64,000 nucleotides of DNA from Brumimicrobium mesophilum (GCF_003025005.1 NZ_PVSS01000002.1:204091-268090), one strand, 5' to 3'; positions 17,102 to 26,557 are shown, counted from the first letter of the stretch. Notes: generated from the letters alone by a model not told the origin. Translations and numbers: made by a program.

Positions 17102-18355
17102 TTGCGTCCAAACCTCAACATAAATAACAAGAAGAAAATTATAAACGACCCTGTGTATGGTTTTATTTCCTTACCCAAGGATATAATTTTCGATTTAATT
17201 GAACATCCATTTTACCAAAGACTAAGAAGGATAAAGCAATTAGGAATGTCACACCTCGTATATCCAGGGGCTTTGCACACTCGTTTTCACCATGCAATTG
17301 GAGCCACACACCTAATGACAAAGGCTATTCAAGCACTGCGGTATAAAGGGATTGAAATTACTGAAGAAGAAGAAACAGCCGTTTTAATCGCCATTTTGTT
17401 GCATGATATTGGTCATGGACCTTTCAGTCACACTTTAGAAAGAGACATTGTGAAAGGAGTTAGTCATGAGGAAATTTCTTTACTTTTTATGCAACGTTTG
17501 TCTAAAGAATTTGGAGGAAAACTTGATTTAGCGATTGAAATTTTTGAAGATAAATATTCCAAGTCGTTTTTACATCAATTGGTTTCCAGCCAATTGGATA
17601 TGGACAGAATGGATTATTTGAATAGAGACAGTTTTTACACAGGTGTTTCGGAAGGCGTGATCGGAAGTGATAGAATAATTGCCATGCTTGATGTTGTAGA
17701 TAATCAACTAGTTGTGGAACAAAAAGGCGTTTATTCAATCGAGAAATTTTTGGTTGCACGTCGTTTAATGTATTGGCAAGTATATATGCACAAAACAGTG
17801 GTGTCATCAGAGGTGATGCTAACCTATTTATTAAGACGGGCTAAAACACTAGTTAAATCGGGAAAAGATTTATTTGCTAGTCCACCTTTCAAAATATTTT
17901 TAGAAAGAGATATTGAATTAACTGATTTTGAAAATGACGATAACCTTTTAAATCAATTTGCTTTACTTGATGATTTCGACATCATGGGGGCCGTTAAAGT
18001 TTGGCAATTTAATGATGATAAAGTATTGTCACTGTTAGCAAAACAACTTATTAATAGAAAATTATTCAAGATTGAAATTTCATCTACACCTTTTTCAGAA
18101 GAGAGGATTCAATATGAAATCGATTTAGTTAAAGACCATTTTAAATTAAATCAAGAGGAGGCCGAAAATTTTATTAAAACCGACATTTTAAGAAACAATG
18201 CTTATAATGAGCAAAGAGAAAACATAAATCTTTTAATGAAAGACGGTAGTGTTAAAGATATAAGTCAAGCAGCAGATAATTTAAACATTCACGCTTTATC
18301 AGAACCTGTAGAAAAGTACTTTTTATGTTACCCAGCTCCAAATTTACACTTATAA
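17102..18355 (+). CDS. HD-superfamily phosphohydrolase
   Basis: The 417-residue protein is an HD hydrolase of the dGTPase-like group. The metal ligands are seen in TRFHHAIGATHL, the HD doublet in LLHDIGHGPFSH, and the distal Asp in SSQLDMDRMDYLNRD. The C-terminal third is helical and variable. Such proteins hydrolyse nucleotides, but the exact substrate is not predictable. The only plausible start is a TTG (17102): the in-frame stop lies at 17060 and no ATG or GTG occurs between. TAAATTTA (17070-17077), one mismatch from the -7 consensus, lies 24 nt upstream. It precedes lpxD by 68 nt, a linkage I recall from other Bacteroidota. Confidence 0.88.
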   Translation: MRPNLNINNKKKIINDPVYGFISLPKDIIFDLIEHPFYQRLRRIKQLGMSHLVYPGALHTRFHHAIGATHLMTKAIQALRYKGIEITEEEETAVLIAILLHDIGHGPFSHTLERDIVKGVSHEEISLLFMQRLSKEFGGKLDLAIEIFEDKYSKSFLHQLVSSQLDMDRMDYLNRDSFYTGVSEGVIGSDRIIAMLDVVDNQLVVEQKGVYSIEKFLVARRLMYWQVYMHKTVVSSEVMLTYLLRRAKTLVKSGKDLFASPPFKIFLERDIELTDFENDDNLLNQFALLDDFDIMGAVKVWQFNDDKVLSLLAKQLINRKLFKIEISSTPFSEERIQYEIDLVKDHFKLNQEEAENFIKTDILRNNAYNEQRENINLLMKDGSVKDISQAADNLNIHALSEPVEKYFLCYPAPNLHL

Positions 18356-18392
18356 ATGTTGAATTGTGAATAAATAAAGCTAATCTAAGGGG

Positions 18393-18419
18393 TTTGAACA
18401 AACTCTTTTTATATTTTTG
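18393..18419 (+). promoter_or_regulatory. lpxD promoter abutting the start codon
   Basis: TTTG (18393-18396), a short 15-nt spacer and a perfect -7 box TATTTTTG (18412-18419) that ends 4 nt before the ATG at 18424. The intervening AGGA could also be a weak Shine-Dalgarno, usable only on a read-through transcript from the HD gene. Confidence 0.55.
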
Positions 18420-18423
18420 AGGA

Positions 18424-19452
18424 ATGGAATTTTCAGCAGAACAAATTGCAGGCATTTTAGAAGGAGAGGTTCATGGAAATGAACAAGTTACCGTTTCAGG
18501 ACTCTCCAAAATTGAAGAAGGTCAGCCAAACACACTTACTTTTCTATCAAATATGAAGTATGAACCTCATATTTATGAAACTAAGGCTTCGATAGCCATT
18601 GTTGCCAAAACTTTTATTCCAACAAAATCAATTCCTTCTACTCTTACTTTAGTAAAAGTTGAGGATCCATATAGTTGTTTTGCTAAACTTTTGGAAGTGT
18701 ACAATCAGATGCATCAAAAAGCACCTCAGATTGAAAGAAATGCATTTATTGCAGATTCAGCAAAGATTGGTGAAGAAGTTTACATTGGTGCAAATGCCTA
18801 TATTGGTGAAAATGCTGTAATTGGAAACAATGTTAAAATCTATCCTAATTCATTTATTGGAGACAATGTTAAAGTAGGAGACGGAACAACTATTCATCCA
18901 AATGTTTCAATTTATCATGAATGTGTGATTGGAAAATCATGTTTAATTCATGCAGGCGCAGTGATAGGATCGGATGGATTTGGATTTGCACCTAATGAAA
19001 AGGGTGAGTTTCAAAAAGTTCCACAAATTGGAAATGTAATTTTAGAAGACCATGTTGATGTTGGTGCAAATGCAACCATTGACAGGGCCACATTAGGATC
19101 TACAGTTTTACGCAGAGGTGTAAAAATTGATAATTTAGTTCAAATTGCACATAATGTTGAGATTGGAATTAATTCTGCGATGGCAGCTCAGGCTGGAGTA
19201 GCTGGTTCTACTAAAATTGGTAAAAGTGTTCTTGTAGGTGGTCAAGTAGGAATAAGTGGACACATCAAAATTTCAGATTACACACAAATTGTTGCCCAAT
19301 CAGGAGTACCGGGAAGTGTCAAAAAACCAAATACCACTTTAATGGGATCTCCTGCAATTCCAATGGACGATTATAAAAAATCATTTGTTGGATTTAGAAG
19401 ATTGCCTTCTATATTGAAACGTTTACAAGAAATTGAAGAAAAACTTAAATAA
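18424..19452 (+). CDS. lpxD: UDP-3-O-acylglucosamine N-acyltransferase LpxD
   Basis: The 342-residue enzyme catalyses the third step of lipid A synthesis, adding a 3-hydroxyacyl chain to the amine of UDP-3-O-acyl-glucosamine. It has the N-terminal uridine-binding domain (about 1-100, ending near YSCFAKLLE), then a left-handed beta helix of hexapeptide repeats (about 105-300; [20 protein letters not shown]), and a C-terminal helical tail. The catalytic His is expected in [10 protein letters not shown]. The gene leads the lpxD-lpxC/fabZ-lpxA run, with a 29-nt gap to the next gene. Confidence 0.97.
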   Translation: MEFSAEQIAGILEGEVHGNEQVTVSGLSKIEEGQPNTLTFLSNMKYEPHIYETKASIAIVAKTFIPTKSIPSTLTLVKVEDPYSCFAKLLEVYNQMHQKAPQIERNAFIADSAKIGEEVYIGANAYIGENAVIGNNVKIYPNSFIGDNVKVGDGTTIHPNVSIYHECVIGKSCLIHAGAVIGSDGFGFAPNEKGEFQKVPQIGNVILEDHVDVGANATIDRATLGSTVLRRGVKIDNLVQIAHNVEIGINSAMAAQAGVAGSTKIGKSVLVGGQVGISGHIKISDYTQIVAQSGVPGSVKKPNTTLMGSPAIPMDDYKKSFVGFRRLPSILKRLQEIEEKLK

Positions 19453-19481
19453 AATTCATCTGAATCAGATAATAAAAAACT

Positions 19482-20894
19482 ATGGTTGAGAATCAAAGAA
19501 CATTAAAAAGTGAAGTAAAACTTATCGGTATAGGGTTGCATACTGGTGAAAAAGTTACATTAGAATTATGTCCAGCACCAGATAATCATGGATACAAATT
19601 CCAGAGGATTGATTTGGAAGGAGAGCCAACTATTGATGCAGATGCAGATTTAGTCGTTTCTACGGAAAGAGGTACAACATTAGAGCAAAATGGTGCTAAA
19701 GTTTATACAACTGAACATGTTTTAGCTGCATTATATGGAATGCAAGTTGATAATGCTTTAATAAAAATCTCTGGTCCTGAAATTCCAATTATGGATGGTA
19801 GTTCGTACCCTTTTGTTCAAGCCATAGAGTCAGTAGGATATGAAGAACAAAAATCTGTTAGAGAATATCTGGAGTTAGACGAGGTTATTCCATGGGAGGA
19901 CACTGAAAAAGGAATTGAATTTTTAGCAGTTCCTGATAGCGTGTATCGTTTAACTGTTATGGTAGATTATAAATCTCCAGTTTTAGGTACTCAACATGCT
20001 ACTATTTATAAAATTGAAGAATTTAAAGAAGAAATTTCTACCTGTAAAACATTTGTTTTTCTTAAAGAACTAGAATATTTAGCTACAAATGGTTTAATAA
20101 AAGGTGGAGACATCGACAATGCTATAATTTTAGTTGAACGTGAAGATGTAAAACAAGAGGAACTTGACCGATTAGCAAAAATATTAGGGAAAGAAGGATT
20201 AGAAGTTAAATATAAGGGAATTGGAACGCTGAATAACTATCAGATGAAATTTCAAAATGAACCTGCTCGTCACAAATTATTAGACATTGTAGGAGATTTA
20301 GCTTTGGTTGGAAAACCTATTAAAGCGCATATTTTAGCAGCACGACCTGGACATTCAGGAAACACGCGTTTTGCAAAAGTTTTAAAGGATCAAATTAAGA
20401 AGCAAAAAAATGCACCACGCAAATTTGATTTAAGTAAAGCACCTTTGTATGACATCAATGACATTGAGAAAATGTTACCTCACCGTTATCCATTTTTGTT
20501 GGTAGACAAAGTGATGGAGATTTCTGAGGATACAATCGTTGGTGTAAAAAACATCACAATGAATGAGCCTCAATTTACTGGACATTTCCCTGGGAATCCA
20601 ATTTTCCCTGGAGTTCTGCAAGTTGAAGCAATGGCACAATGTGGTGGAATATTTGCATTAAGCAAAGTAGATGAGCCACACCTCTACTCCACTTACTTTA
20701 TGAAAATTGACAATGTTAAGTTCAAACAAAAAGTGATACCTGGAGATACTATCGTTTTTGAACTGAAATTATTATCTCCAATGCGCCGTGGTTTAGTAAA
20801 TATGGGCGGAAAAGGTTATATTAACGGTGTTTTGGCGGTAGAAGCAGAAATGTTGGCACAAGTAATTAAAGACAAAGTAGAACATGATAAGTAA
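19482..20894 (+). CDS. lpxC: LpxC-FabZ bifunctional fusion
   Basis: The 470-residue fusion joins two enzymes. The N-terminal part (about 1-310) is LpxC, the zinc UDP-3-O-acyl-GlcNAc deacetylase that commits flux to lipid A; zinc and catalytic motifs include TTEHVLAALYG and the late His of RPGHSGNTRFAK. The C-terminal part (about 325-470) is FabZ, the 3-hydroxyacyl-ACP dehydratase, with MLPHRYPFLLVDKV and GHFPGNPIFPGVLQVEAMAQ. This fusion is characteristic of Bacteroidota and couples lipid A and fatty acid synthesis, which compete for the same 3-hydroxyacyl-ACP. Its end overlaps lpxA by 11 nt. Confidence 0.97.
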   Translation: MVENQRTLKSEVKLIGIGLHTGEKVTLELCPAPDNHGYKFQRIDLEGEPTIDADADLVVSTERGTTLEQNGAKVYTTEHVLAALYGMQVDNALIKISGPEIPIMDGSSYPFVQAIESVGYEEQKSVREYLELDEVIPWEDTEKGIEFLAVPDSVYRLTVMVDYKSPVLGTQHATIYKIEEFKEEISTCKTFVFLKELEYLATNGLIKGGDIDNAIILVEREDVKQEELDRLAKILGKEGLEVKYKGIGTLNNYQMKFQNEPARHKLLDIVGDLALVGKPIKAHILAARPGHSGNTRFAKVLKDQIKKQKNAPRKFDLSKAPLYDINDIEKMLPHRYPFLLVDKVMEISEDTIVGVKNITMNEPQFTGHFPGNPIFPGVLQVEAMAQCGGIFALSKVDEPHLYSTYFMKIDNVKFKQKVIPGDTIVFELKLLSPMRRGLVNMGGKGYINGVLAVEAEMLAQVIKDKVEHDK

Positions 20895-21660
20895 TCTAGC
20901 ATCTGTTTCTTCTGAAGCTCAGATTGGATCTGATGTTACAATTGAAGCTTTTACATCCATTTATGATGATGTTGTCATTGGTGATGGTACTCACATTGGA
21001 CCTAATGTCACGATTTTTCCAGGAACACGAATTGGAAATAATTGTAAAATTTATCCAGGAGCCGTTATTGGTGCAATTCCTCAAGACCTGAAGTTTGATG
21101 GAGAATATACAACCGTTGAAATTGGAAACAATACTACTATTCGTGAATGTGTAACTATACACAGAGGTACGACAGATAAAATGAAGACATCTGTAGGAGA
21201 CAATTGTCTTTTAATGGGCTATGTTCATGTCGCACATGATTGTACTTTAGGTAACAATGTAATTCTTGCCAATTATGTTGGATTATCAGGACATGTAACC
21301 ATAGATGATTATGCTATCATTGAAGGAAAAGCAGCAGCTCAACAGTTTGTTCACATTGGAGCACACTCTTTTATTGGAGGAGCAAGTTTAATTAGAAAAG
21401 ATGTACCTCCGTTTGTTCGTGCAGCGCGTGAACCTTTAAGCTATGCTGGAATTAATGCAGTTGGACTACGACGCAGAAACTTTTCAGACCAAGATGTAAA
21501 AACGATTGAAGATATATATAGAATTCTATTCGTTCAAAACAACAATGTAACGAACGGATTGGCAAGTTTAGCGGCTGAAATGCCGGATCATCCTTTAAGA
21601 ACTCAAGTTATAGAGTTTGTAAAAAGTAGTGAAAAAGGAATAATTCGTGGATTAATGTAA
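20884..21660 (+). CDS. lpxA: UDP-GlcNAc acyltransferase LpxA
   Basis: The 258-residue enzyme performs the first step of lipid A synthesis, transferring 3-hydroxyacyl from ACP to UDP-GlcNAc. Hexapeptide repeats form a left-handed beta helix through about residue 190, followed by the C-terminal helical domain (from about 195). The catalytic His lies in YVHVAHDCTLG. Signature segments include AIPQDLKFDGE, TIHRGT and GINAVGLRRR. It starts inside the end of lpxC-fabZ (11-nt overlap), so coupling is tight. Confidence 0.97.
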   Translation: MISNLASVSSEAQIGSDVTIEAFTSIYDDVVIGDGTHIGPNVTIFPGTRIGNNCKIYPGAVIGAIPQDLKFDGEYTTVEIGNNTTIRECVTIHRGTTDKMKTSVGDNCLLMGYVHVAHDCTLGNNVILANYVGLSGHVTIDDYAIIEGKAAAQQFVHIGAHSFIGGASLIRKDVPPFVRAAREPLSYAGINAVGLRRRNFSDQDVKTIEDIYRILFVQNNNVTNGLASLAAEMPDHPLRTQVIEFVKSSEKGIIRGLM

Positions 21661-21707
21661 TCCATTTTTTACTCATTCACTTTCATAAATTAAAATTTCA
21701 AAATAAA

Positions 21708-23138
21708 TTGGTAAAACGCGGTCAAACCATAGAACTAACCATCGAAGATTTAGCCTTTGGTGGTAAAGGAATAGCTCGTCTTAAAGATGAAAATGGTTCC
21801 TTTGTTCTTTTCGTCCAAAATTCATTTCCCGGTCAAAAAGTACTTGCAAGAGTAACTAAAAAAAGAAAGAAACATGCCGAATGCAGTTTACTGAAAGTTT
21901 TAGAAAGATCTCCTCAAGAAGTAACATCTGAATATCAAGAAATTAGTGGTGCACCATATATCCATGTTCCACCTTCAATTCAGGAGGACCACAAAGAAAA
22001 AGTAACTCTAGAAGTATACCGTAGGTTAGCTAACCTTCAAAATATCGATGAATTATTTGATGAGTTTATTCCTTCTCCTGAGCATTATCACTATAGAAAT
22101 AAAATGGAATATTCTTTTTCTTGTATTGAACACGATATTCATACAGACGAAGAAATTGATGATGCTTTTGCATTAGGGTTTAAACACCGTGGAACATGGT
22201 GGAAAGTTGAAAGTCTAGATAAGGCATCAGGATTGTTTGACGAGCAATGGGAAAACTTCTTAAAAGAATTTAGAGAATTTCTATTCAACACAGGATTACC
22301 GGCTTGGCATCCACCGAGAAAAGATGGTTTTTTCAGACATATAGTTGTGAGAAAATCTTTCTATGAAGACAAATTATTAATAAATCTTGTCACTTCTTCT
22401 GAAGGCCTTGAGAACTTTGACTTACAAGCAGTTGCTAATTATCTTCAAGAAAAAATGGGCGATAGAATTGCCGGTTTTCAACATACAATTAATGACAATG
22501 TTGCAGATAGAGCGAAGATTGAAAACGGAGATTGCAAATTAGCATTTGGAAAAGACCATGTTATAGAAGAACTCAATGGGTTGTTCTTTGAAATAAGCAT
22601 GGAAAGTTTTTTCCAAACAAACCCAAAAAGCGCAGAACGTTTATACAACAAAGCTTTGGACTATGTTTTTGAAGGTAATCGTTCTTTGAAAGGAAAAGTT
22701 GTAATGGATTTATTCTGTGGAACTGGAACTATTGGACAACTGCTCACTCAACGCACAGTAGATACTAAAATTGTTGGAGTTGATATAGTCGCAGAGGCTA
22801 TTTCTGATGCTAAAAGAAATGCTAAGAGGAACAATATTACTGGTGTTGAATTTTACGCTGCAGATGTCGGTAAGTTCTTAAAAGCTTATCCAGATTATGA
22901 AGGGAAAATAGATACCATTGTGTTAGACCCACCAAGAGCAGGTATTGCTCCAAAAACATTGCTCAAAGTAATTCAATTGGGTGCTGAAAGAATTGTATAT
23001 ATTTCATGTAATCCTGCAACTCAGGCAAGAGATATTAAAACATTGGAAGAGAATGGCTACAAGACGAAAAAAATCAGTTTAGTTGATCAATTCCCACACA
23101 CTAGTCATATTGAAGCTATTGGCCTTTTTGAAAGGTAA
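21708..23138 (+). CDS. rlmD: TrmA/RlmD-family RNA m5U methyltransferase without iron-sulfur cysteines
   Basis: The 476-residue enzyme has an N-terminal TRAM domain (about 1-62), a central domain, and a C-terminal SAM-dependent methyltransferase domain with MDLFCGTGTIGQLL, DPPRAG and the catalytic cysteine in IVYISCNPATQARD. It probably methylates a uracil C5 in 23S rRNA; tRNA is a possible alternative. The cysteine cluster (CxxxxxCGGC) that usually holds a 4Fe-4S centre is missing: the aligned stretch reads ISGAPYIHV (79-87). The start is a TTG (MVKRGQ). A tRNA-type target cannot be excluded, so the symbol is tentative. It follows lpxA by 47 nt and ends at a terminator. Confidence 0.85.
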   Translation: MVKRGQTIELTIEDLAFGGKGIARLKDENGSFVLFVQNSFPGQKVLARVTKKRKKHAECSLLKVLERSPQEVTSEYQEISGAPYIHVPPSIQEDHKEKVTLEVYRRLANLQNIDELFDEFIPSPEHYHYRNKMEYSFSCIEHDIHTDEEIDDAFALGFKHRGTWWKVESLDKASGLFDEQWENFLKEFREFLFNTGLPAWHPPRKDGFFRHIVVRKSFYEDKLLINLVTSSEGLENFDLQAVANYLQEKMGDRIAGFQHTINDNVADRAKIENGDCKLAFGKDHVIEELNGLFFEISMESFFQTNPKSAERLYNKALDYVFEGNRSLKGKVVMDLFCGTGTIGQLLTQRTVDTKIVGVDIVAEAISDAKRNAKRNNITGVEFYAADVGKFLKAYPDYEGKIDTIVLDPPRAGIAPKTLLKVIQLGAERIVYISCNPATQARDIKTLEENGYKTKKISLVDQFPHTSHIEAIGLFER

Positions 23139-23164
23139 CGAATAAATTAATAAAAAAAACCAGG

Positions 23165-23193
23165 TAAAAGCTACTCTTCTGGAGTAGCTTTTA
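23165..23193. terminator. Bidirectional terminator
   Basis: A perfect 12-bp stem (TAAAAGCTACTC, 5-nt loop, GAGTAGCTTTTA) lies between the convergent ends of the RNA methyltransferase and the patatin gene. A and T runs flank it. Confidence 0.85.
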
Positions 23194-24072
23194 CTATTTA
23201 TACATTTTCCAATCAGCTATAAGTCGGTCAAAAATTATTTTATTTTCTTTAATATAAGATTCTCCATCTACAATTAAAGATGCAATATTTTCAGGTAAAG
23301 CATTGTCCATCTGAGGATTCGCCTTAACAATATCAGGTTGAAACCTATAGTAAATTAAATTATCATTTAATTCTGATTTCTGTAAGAGCTTTTCATCAAC
23401 AGCATCAACATCTTTCTCAATAGAATCATACATAGCTCCTTTCAAATTTCCTGTTCCGAAACTTAACAATAAATAAACATCATCTGGAAAATAAGTTCTT
23501 GCCTGCTGATAAGCGATATGTGCAGGGTTTTTAGCAGCCATAATTCCATCAATCAATTCGTACTCATTAATTTTCACTGGATCAAAATACCCTGGTACAG
23601 CACTACATGCTGCAAGTGCCGTGCTTAAATCTACACCTGATAAAGATCTCCTATGACGACCAAAAACAAAAGGTAATTTGGATGTCTTGTCATAACTAAC
23701 AAAAGCGAATTTAGTATTTAAATCAGACAGCATAATCCCTTTAAACTTTCTTTTTAAAACTAATCTAAGACCTTCAGATCTTCGGTTTGATGGATTTGCT
23801 AAATTGAATAATTGAGGACCTCTGGCAACATATAGTCCCAGAAGGTCATTAATCGAATAAATGTTCTTTTTGTCTTTTGTAACAATTAATCCAGCAGAAA
23901 TTATTGCACCTGTTGAAGTCCCTGAAATTAAATCAATATTACTTGATAAATCATCACCAAGCCCATGCCGTTGAATCAGGGAATTGATATGGTTCAGTAT
24001 TAAAAGGGGTAAAACACCTCTTATCCCACCACCATCAATTGAAACTATAACTTTCAGTTTTCTTTTATTCAT
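23194..24072 (-). CDS. Patatin-like phospholipase
   Basis: The 292-residue protein has the patatin signature: the oxyanion loop DGGGIRGVLPL (13-23), the nucleophile S53 in GTSTG (51-55), and the catalytic Asp in the DG dyad of ELIDGIMAAKNPA. Patatins are lipid acyl hydrolases using a Ser-Asp dyad. There is no signal peptide, so it should be cytoplasmic. It resembles the CapV/CBASS-type patatins in architecture, but no cyclase gene is nearby, so a defence role is not supported. It stands 56 nt downstream of the M23 peptidase gene and may share its transcript. Confidence 0.92.
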   Translation of the reverse strand: MNKRKLKVIVSIDGGGIRGVLPLLILNHINSLIQRHGLGDDLSSNIDLISGTSTGAIISAGLIVTKDKKNIYSINDLLGLYVARGPQLFNLANPSNRRSEGLRLVLKRKFKGIMLSDLNTKFAFVSYDKTSKLPFVFGRHRRSLSGVDLSTALAACSAVPGYFDPVKINEYELIDGIMAAKNPAHIAYQQARTYFPDDVYLLLSFGTGNLKGAMYDSIEKDVDAVDEKLLQKSELNDNLIYYRFQPDIVKANPQMDNALPENIASLIVDGESYIKENKIIFDRLIADWKMYK

Positions 24073-24128
24073 TTGATTAAGATAAATAAAAGATATTATA
24101 AAACTAAGTTAATTACTGATTTTTCAAA

Positions 24129-25085
24129 CTATTTCACTCTTAGCCTACGACCAATTTTTAAAGTTGTAGTACTCCTGATGTTGTTCAACTTACACAACCT
24201 AGAAACAGTAGTATGATTTTTTCGTGCAATGTGACCTAAAGTATCTCCACCTTTTACGCGGTAATACACTGCATTAGAAGCGATTGCTGATGAAGCGACA
24301 GCGGTATGACTTGTTGTGGTAGCCAAAGGAGAATGGCTTGGTGCAGCTCCAGGTCTAAACAATCCATTATGTACAAATAAATTTTGGTCTCTAACTTTCT
24401 TTGTTTTGAAATCTATAACTTCTTCAGGATTCATAGGTGCATCATAAAAGCGCATTTCGAAATGCAGATGAGAACCATAAGAATTTCCAGTATTTCCTCC
24501 CAATCCAATTAAATCACCAGCTTTTACAAATTGATTAGGCACCACATTTAACTCAGAAAGATGAGCATAAAAAGTTTCCAAACCATTATAGTGACGAATG
24601 ATCACCAAATTTCCGAAACCCGATGAATTGTATTTAGAATATCTAACCTTTCCGTCGAAGGCTGCCACCACAGGGTCTCCTGTATTTAAATTAATATCTA
24701 TTCCATTGTGATATCGTCCTCTTCTATAGCCATACCTTGAAGTTACTTTACCATCAAAAGGCATTACGAACTCTGAATTTGTTGAATCTGTAACACACAA
24801 CCAAAGCGTATCTTTTAACAGTGATAAATCGTTTGTTCTATTTGATGAATAGCAAGACTCACTATCCCAAGGCCATTTATAATCAATTAATGAATCTTTT
24901 AAAAAGTATTCATGAACAAAATCATTTAAAACACCATCGAAAGCTAAATCTTCCAAGTACTCCCACGTGTGATTATCGTACATTAAAATTTTCCCATTTG
25001 GAGAATCAATTGTGTCCCTAACTGTCTGAGAAGACAAAGGTTTAACCATTGCAAAAAGAACAGTCACGAAAAAAAGATACTTCAT
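24129..25085 (-). CDS. M23 metallopeptidase with C-terminal LysM
   Basis: The 318-residue protein has a signal peptide (about 1-19, MVKPLSSQ end), an M23/LytM domain (about 105-215) with the zinc ligands in GRYHNGIDIN and HLHFEMRF and the catalytic His in FYAHLSEL, and a LysM domain at the C-terminus (about 273-317, YRVKGGDTLGHIARK). It probably cleaves peptidoglycan cross-bridges in the periplasm, with LysM binding the glycan. All M23 metal residues look intact, so it should be an active enzyme rather than an EnvC-type activator. A -7 box TAAATTTG (25144-25137) lies about 50 nt upstream. Confidence 0.93.
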   Translation of the reverse strand: MKYLFFVTVLFAMVKPLSSQTVRDTIDSPNGKILMYDNHTWEYLEDLAFDGVLNDFVHEYFLKDSLIDYKWPWDSESCYSSNRTNDLSLLKDTLWLCVTDSTNSEFVMPFDGKVTSRYGYRRGRYHNGIDINLNTGDPVVAAFDGKVRYSKYNSSGFGNLVIIRHYNGLETFYAHLSELNVVPNQFVKAGDLIGLGGNTGNSYGSHLHFEMRFYDAPMNPEEVIDFKTKKVRDQNLFVHNGLFRPGAAPSHSPLATTTSHTAVASSAIASNAVYYRVKGGDTLGHIARKNHTTVSRLCKLNNIRSTTTLKIGRRLRVK

Positions 25086-25237
25086 TAAATGCTTTATTTC
25101 TCAATTTTCAATAATTAAAAACTGAAATTAGTGAGACAAATTTAAAACATAAATTATTGGATTAATTAAACTAATGTTAAAGTTTTAAACAGTTTATTTA
25201 TGAAAACTAAATATTAACAATAAATTAAGTTTTGCTC

Positions 25238-25672
25238 TTAATTTAAAGAATACTCATCAATAGCATATTGTAATTTCATTTGTGTTCCATCTTGAGAACC
25301 AAAAAACGAATAGAGAATATCGCTTTTGCCATTCATCAAAATCCAATGAGGTGTCCCTTCACAATTAAAAAAATCGTAAAGCTTATGATGGTCCTCTTTA
25401 TAAATTTCAATTGGGCTATACTGCTCTGTAAAAATAGATAAAATCTCTTCTTGTGTAACGAGTTTCTTTCCAAAATTAGAATGAATTACGGATAAAGCAA
25501 TAAATGAATGTTGTTTAAGTAAATTGTATGCCAAAGGAATTGCCCTTCCCGTACAACCCAAACAATTTGAATTATAAAAGAGTATTAAGTTAAGTTTATC
25601 TGATTTTATCAAATCAGAAAGTATATGTTTGTTTCCACTTAAATTGGTTAATGAAATATTCGGAATTTTCAT
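25238..25672 (-). CDS. Thioredoxin-fold protein (TlpA/AhpC-TSA type)
   Basis: The 144-residue protein has a thioredoxin-like fold with the redox pair C37-x-x-C40 (NSNCLGCTGR) after the strand LILFYN, and the cis-proline loop EGTPHW. There is no signal peptide, so it would act in the cytoplasm as a disulfide reductase or peroxiredoxin-like protein. Its substrate is unknown. It lies 59 nt downstream of the DtxR-type regulator gene with no terminator between, so it is probably part of the same metal-responsive transcript. Confidence 0.85.
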   Translation of the reverse strand: MKIPNISLTNLSGNKHILSDLIKSDKLNLILFYNSNCLGCTGRAIPLAYNLLKQHSFIALSVIHSNFGKKLVTQEEILSIFTEQYSPIEIYKEDHHKLYDFFNCEGTPHWILMNGKSDILYSFFGSQDGTQMKLQYAIDEYSLN

Positions 25673-25731
25673 GTTGAATTTTTCAAATTATAAATTAAAT
25701 CATGGAGAAAACAAAAATCAATTAGAACATC

Positions 25732-26397
25732 CTATTTTACCTGAACAGTAATTTTGGAGGACGCTGCTGCAGAAAGACTTAACATTTTATCGTTAATGAG
25801 TACTTCTGTAGAATGATCGAATTCGAACCTATCTATTACCTTAACTGCTACTCCCAATTGAATACCATGTTTGTCTAAATATTTCAAAAAAGAAGCAGAA
25901 CTATCTGAAACCCCAATAATAATTGCCGGAACATTAACTTCCAAATCAATTAACTTAAACGACTCTTCTCGTTGTGCGAGCTTTCCATTTTGATCTGGAA
26001 TAGGGTCTCCATGTGGATCAAATTTCGGAAAATCTAAAAATTCATCCAACTTATTTGTCAACTTAACAGACTGAATATGTTCTAGTTGTTCTGCAATTTC
26101 ATGAACCTCTTCCCATCCAAAATTAAGTTTTTCTACTAAAAAGGTTTCCCAAAGTCTATGTTTTCTAATGGTTTTCAAAGCAGCTTCTTGACCAGTAATA
26201 GTCAATTCACATCCCTTATATTTTTCATATATTATCAAATCCTTCTCAGAAAGTCGACGCACCATATCAGTAACAGAACTGGCTTTTGTGTCCATCCTAT
26301 TCGCTAAATCATTCGTTCCAACAGGCTTATCCATTACTTTCTGAAGATAGTAAATGGCTTTTATATAATTTTCTTCGCTTTGAGTTAGCTCTTTCAT
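25732..26397 (-). CDS. DtxR/MntR-family metal-dependent repressor
   Basis: The 221-residue protein has an N-terminal winged helix (about 1-62, SEENYIKAIYYLQK and TKASSVTDMVRRLSEK), a metal-binding and dimerisation domain (about 65-140, with EEVHEIAEQLEH), and a C-terminal FeoA/SH3-like domain (about 148-221). Such regulators bind DNA when loaded with iron or manganese and repress uptake genes. The metal (Fe or Mn) cannot be decided here. A perfect palindrome resembling a DtxR box lies just upstream of its own promoter, indicating autoregulation. A thioredoxin-fold gene follows. Confidence 0.93.
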   Translation of the reverse strand: MKELTQSEENYIKAIYYLQKVMDKPVGTNDLANRMDTKASSVTDMVRRLSEKDLIIYEKYKGCELTITGQEAALKTIRKHRLWETFLVEKLNFGWEEVHEIAEQLEHIQSVKLTNKLDEFLDFPKFDPHGDPIPDQNGKLAQREESFKLIDLEVNVPAIIIGVSDSSASFLKYLDKHGIQLGVAVKVIDRFEFDHSTEVLINDKMLSLSAAASSKITVQVK

Positions 26398-26418
26398 TTG
26401 TCACAATTAATTCCACAA

Positions 26419-26449
26419 CAAATATAAATATGTATTTAGATTAATCTAA
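26419..26449 (-). promoter_or_regulatory. Promoter and DtxR-type operator
   Basis: The 14-bp perfect palindrome TTAGATTAATCTAA (26436-26449) closely resembles the DtxR/IdeR box (TTAGGTTAGCCTAA). It lies 9 nt upstream of a perfect minus-strand -7 box TATATTTG (26426-26419), covering the -33 region. The ATG is 21 nt further. Confidence 0.75.
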
Positions 26450-26505
26450 TCATTTATTAGCTAATCTTGAAAAGAACGATATTTTACTATCAACTGAGAT
26501 TAAAG

Positions 26506-26535
26506 AAAAAAAAAGACCGTTATAATAACGGTCTT
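26506..26535 (-). terminator. Terminator of the type B adhesin-like gene
   Basis: Minus strand: the stem AAGACCGTTAT pairs with ATAACGGTCTT (11 bp, practical loop about 5 nt) and is followed by a run of T. It starts 22 nt after the stop at 26558. Confidence 0.87.
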
Positions 26536-26557
26536 CAGTAGTTAGAATTATATCATC

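Noticed and set aside
23194-24072. CBASS phospholipase effector
   Set aside because: The patatin domain alone does not show this, and no cyclase or other defence gene is adjacent.
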